Shown: in pieces, positions 51,216 through 52,782 of the stretch | Position numbering within the stretch: position 1 is the stretch's first letter | Layout of the letters: each line of letters begins with the position of its first letter | NCBI RefSeq assembly: GCF_019746015.1 | Contig: NZ_JAIESM010000017.1 | Span: 1-52,782 of the forward strand | Length of the DNA: 52,782 bases | Source: Sphingomonas sp. | GTDB taxonomy: Bacteria > Pseudomonadota > Alphaproteobacteria > Sphingomonadales > Sphingomonadaceae | Direction of reading: 5' to 3' | Program-made: the position numbers and the translations under genes | The notes under the pieces: model-generated | Seen by the model: only the letters and a program-made list of their open reading frames with translations | What the model was told of the DNA's origin: nothing | Databases searched by the model: none

Positions 51216-52238
51216 ATGAACACCAGCATTTCCACCCCCGGCGACACCGCTATCGCCATCACCCTGAACGGCGAGCCGCGCCAGGTGCCCGCCGGTCTTT
51301 CGCTTGCTGATCTTGCCCGCCATCTGGGGCTCGACCCGGCAAAGCTTGCGGTTGAACGCAATCTGGAAGTCGTGCCACGCTCCACGCTTGCCGAGGTGAT
51401 GGTGGCGCCCGGCGACGCCATCGAACTCGTCCATTTCGTCGGCGGGGGCGACCATGGCGCCGCGCTGGCCGAGGACAGCTGGACGGTTGCCGGCCGCACC
51501 TTCCGCTCGCGGCTGATCGTCGGCACCGGCAAGTACAAGGATTTCGCGCAGAACGCCGCTGCCGTTGCCGCCTCTGGCGCGGAAATCGTGACGGTCGCGG
51601 TGCGCCGGGTGAATGTGAGCGACCCCAAGGCGCCGATGCTGACCGACTATATCGACCCCAAGAAGATCACCTATCTGCCCAACACCGCCGGCTGCTTCAC
51701 CGGCGAGGAGGCGATCCGCACGCTGCGGCTGGCGCGCGAGGCGGGCGGCTGGGACCTGGTGAAACTCGAAGTGCTGGGCGAGGCCAAGACGCTTTATCCC
51801 GACATGGTGGAAACGCTGCGCGCGACCGAGACGCTGGCCAAGGAAGGCTTTCTGCCGATGGTCTATTGCGTCGACGATCCGATCGCGGCGAAGCGGCTGG
51901 AGGATGCGGGCGCGGTCGCCATCATGCCGCTCGGCGCGCCGATTGGCTCGGGCCTTGGCATCCAGAACCGGGTCACCATCCGCCTGATCGTGGAAGGGGC
52001 CAAGGTGCCGGTGCTGGTCGATGCAGGCGTCGGCACCGCGTCCGACGCGTCGGTGGCGATGGAGCTGGGCTGCGACGGCGTGCTGATGAACACCGCGATT
52101 GCCGAGGCGAAGGACCCGGTGCTGATGGCGCGCGCGATGAAGGCAGCGGTGGAGGCCGGGCGCATGGCCTATCGCGCCGGCCGCATGGGCCAGCGCCGCT
52201 ATGCCGATCCGTCCAGCCCGCTGGCGGGGCTGATCTAG
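51216..52238 (+). CDS. thiG: ThiS-ThiG fusion: sulfur carrier and thiazole synthase
   Basis: A 340-residue bifunctional protein in thiamine synthesis. Residues 1-78 are a ThiS domain ending in VHFVGGG; a short linker leads to ThiG from about residue 88 ([19 protein letters not shown]). ThiG has [15 protein letters not shown] with the Schiff-base lysine, [18 protein letters not shown] and [10 protein letters not shown]. Because the Gly-Gly is internal, thiocarboxylate formation needs cleavage or a different chemistry. No TPP riboswitch is evident in the 59-bp upstream gap. A hairpin element follows the stop by 14 bp. Confidence 0.93.
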   Translation: MNTSISTPGDTAIAITLNGEPRQVPAGLSLADLARHLGLDPAKLAVERNLEVVPRSTLAEVMVAPGDAIELVHFVGGGDHGAALAEDSWTVAGRTFRSRLIVGTGKYKDFAQNAAAVAASGAEIVTVAVRRVNVSDPKAPMLTDYIDPKKITYLPNTAGCFTGEEAIRTLRLAREAGGWDLVKLEVLGEAKTLYPDMVETLRATETLAKEGFLPMVYCVDDPIAAKRLEDAGAVAIMPLGAPIGSGLGIQNRVTIRLIVEGAKVPVLVDAGVGTASDASVAMELGCDGVLMNTAIAEAKDPVLMARAMKAAVEAGRMAYRAGRMGQRRYADPSSPLAGLI

Positions 52239-52252
52239 GTTTTTTTCGGAGG

Positions 52253-52332
52253 CGGCCCCGGCCCGCTCCCCCACCCCGCCTCCCATAGAATACTGCCGTT
52301 GGGAGGCGGGGTGGGGGAGCGGGCCGGGGCCG
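52253..52332. repeat. Dispersed hairpin element, copy C (perfect 33-bp inverted repeat)
   Basis: Left arm 52253-52285 and right arm 52300-52332 are perfectly complementary over 33 bp, with the loop TAGAATACTGCCGT (52286-52299) identical to copy A. Compared with A, two stem positions differ and both are compensated on the other arm. A T-run (GGTTTTTTT) precedes it after the thiSG stop. It separates thiSG from the hydrolase gene. Confidence 0.92.
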
Positions 52333-52414
52333 TACCCGTTCCAGCCGCGCTTCCCAGCGCCGCCGCCTGCGTTTATGCTCCGCGCCGGCTCGGCCACCCG
52401 CTGGAGGGACAGTG

Positions 52415-52782
52415 ATGCGCGCGCATATCCCGTTGATTCTGCTTGCCCTCTCCACCGGCGCCTGTGGCAAGGCGGCCGAGGCACCCCGCCAGGCACCCCG
52501 CCAAGCACAGGCGCAGGCCGCGCCCGCATCGGCCGCGCAGGCGGTCACGCTCAAGGCGGCGGACGGGGTGGCCGTTTATGGCCGCTATTATCCGGCGGCG
52601 CGGCCCAAGGCGCTGCTGCTGCTGTTCCACCAGGCGGGGTCGAGCAAGGATGAATATGCCGCCATCGCCCCGCAGCTGGCGGCCGACGGCTATAGCGCGC
52701 TGGCGATCGATGCCCGCGCCGGCGGCGACCTGTTCGGGCCGAACCAGACGGTGGCGGCGCTGGGCGGCAGCGCCGATTATGC
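52415..52782 (+). CDS. Alpha/beta hydrolase-like lipoprotein (start only)
   Basis: The first 122 codons of a gene cut by the window edge. An N-terminal lipoprotein signal (IPLILLALSTGACG, lipobox STGAC, Cys17) precedes an Ala/Gln/Pro linker and then the start of an alpha/beta-hydrolase fold: LLLLFHQAGSSKDEY and LAIDARAGGDLFGPN, resembling dienelactone hydrolase-type enzymes. The nucleophile lies beyond the window. ATG 52415 follows GGAGGGACAG; GTG one codon earlier is possible. Function within that class unknown. Confidence 0.8.
   Translation, partial: MRAHIPLILLALSTGACGKAAEAPRQAPRQAQAQAAPASAAQAVTLKAADGVAVYGRYYPAARPKALLLLFHQAGSSKDEYAAIAPQLAADGYSALAIDARAGGDLFGPNQTVAALGGSADY

Overview
The window is GC-rich, densely packed chromosomal DNA, almost certainly from an alphaproteobacterium of the order Sphingomonadales. 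The gene set fits that group: pgsA-moaD-moaE, yfgM-bamB-der, aroQ-accB-accC, a complete phoR-pstSCAB-phoU-phoB operon, a DUF2794 gene beside cysE, and an HPr-rel-A type cassette. High GC produces many long antisense open frames, which are not genes. No phage, plasmid, integrase or transposase is visible, so this looks like core chromosome with a few accessory points.

Layout. 1-5.3 kb: end of an unknown gene, a crystallin-J1-like protein, the N-degron leucyltransferase Bpt, an ACT-domain threonine ammonia-lyase, then a coupled beta-hydroxyacid dehydrogenase/amidohydrolase pair. 5.8-12 kb: a FixJ/LuxR-type response regulator convergent with a 1267-residue hybrid histidine kinase carrying about seven PAS units, a PilZ protein, and a solitary MraZ-like gene with a 51-codon companion. 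12-18.9 kb: ferredoxin reductase, MATE pump, outer-membrane MetA-like protein, LplT-like MFS, pgsA-moaDE and a fasciclin protein. 19-22.1 kb: oxyR (with an operator-like palindrome), cysE, DUF2794 and an SDR. 22.2-29.5 kb: the phosphate regulon on the minus strand, with a three-repeat Pho box inside the end of phoR driving pstS.

29.6-33.5 kb holds the most unusual unit: a small Tat-signal protein, a PqqD-like protein, an HPr-kinase-related kinase and a nucleotidyltransferase, tightly coupled, followed by a ferredoxin-NADP reductase. It looks like a peptide- or protein-modification cassette of unknown product. 33.6-40.3 kb: tRNA-Pro(CGG), an ArsC-like protein, DUF427, MOSC, panB, yfgM-bamB-der, a TusA-like protein and a stand-alone Hpt protein. 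40.4-43.7 kb: a bfd-bfr iron-storage operon (bfd is only 56 codons) behind two Fur-like operators, DUF418, and a nitroreductase coupled to a DUF3052 gene broken by one extra base. 43.8-52.8 kb: purL, hydrolases, aroQ-accB-accC, a TonB_C-like protein, a ThiS-ThiG fusion and the start of a lipoprotein hydrolase.

Three large near-perfect hairpins (around 40.35, 46.09 and 52.29 kb) share a 14-nt loop and show compensatory changes in the stem. They form a dispersed repeat family, and a solo arm lies near 21.16 kb. A separate 4 x 23-bp tandem repeat overlaps the end of phoB.
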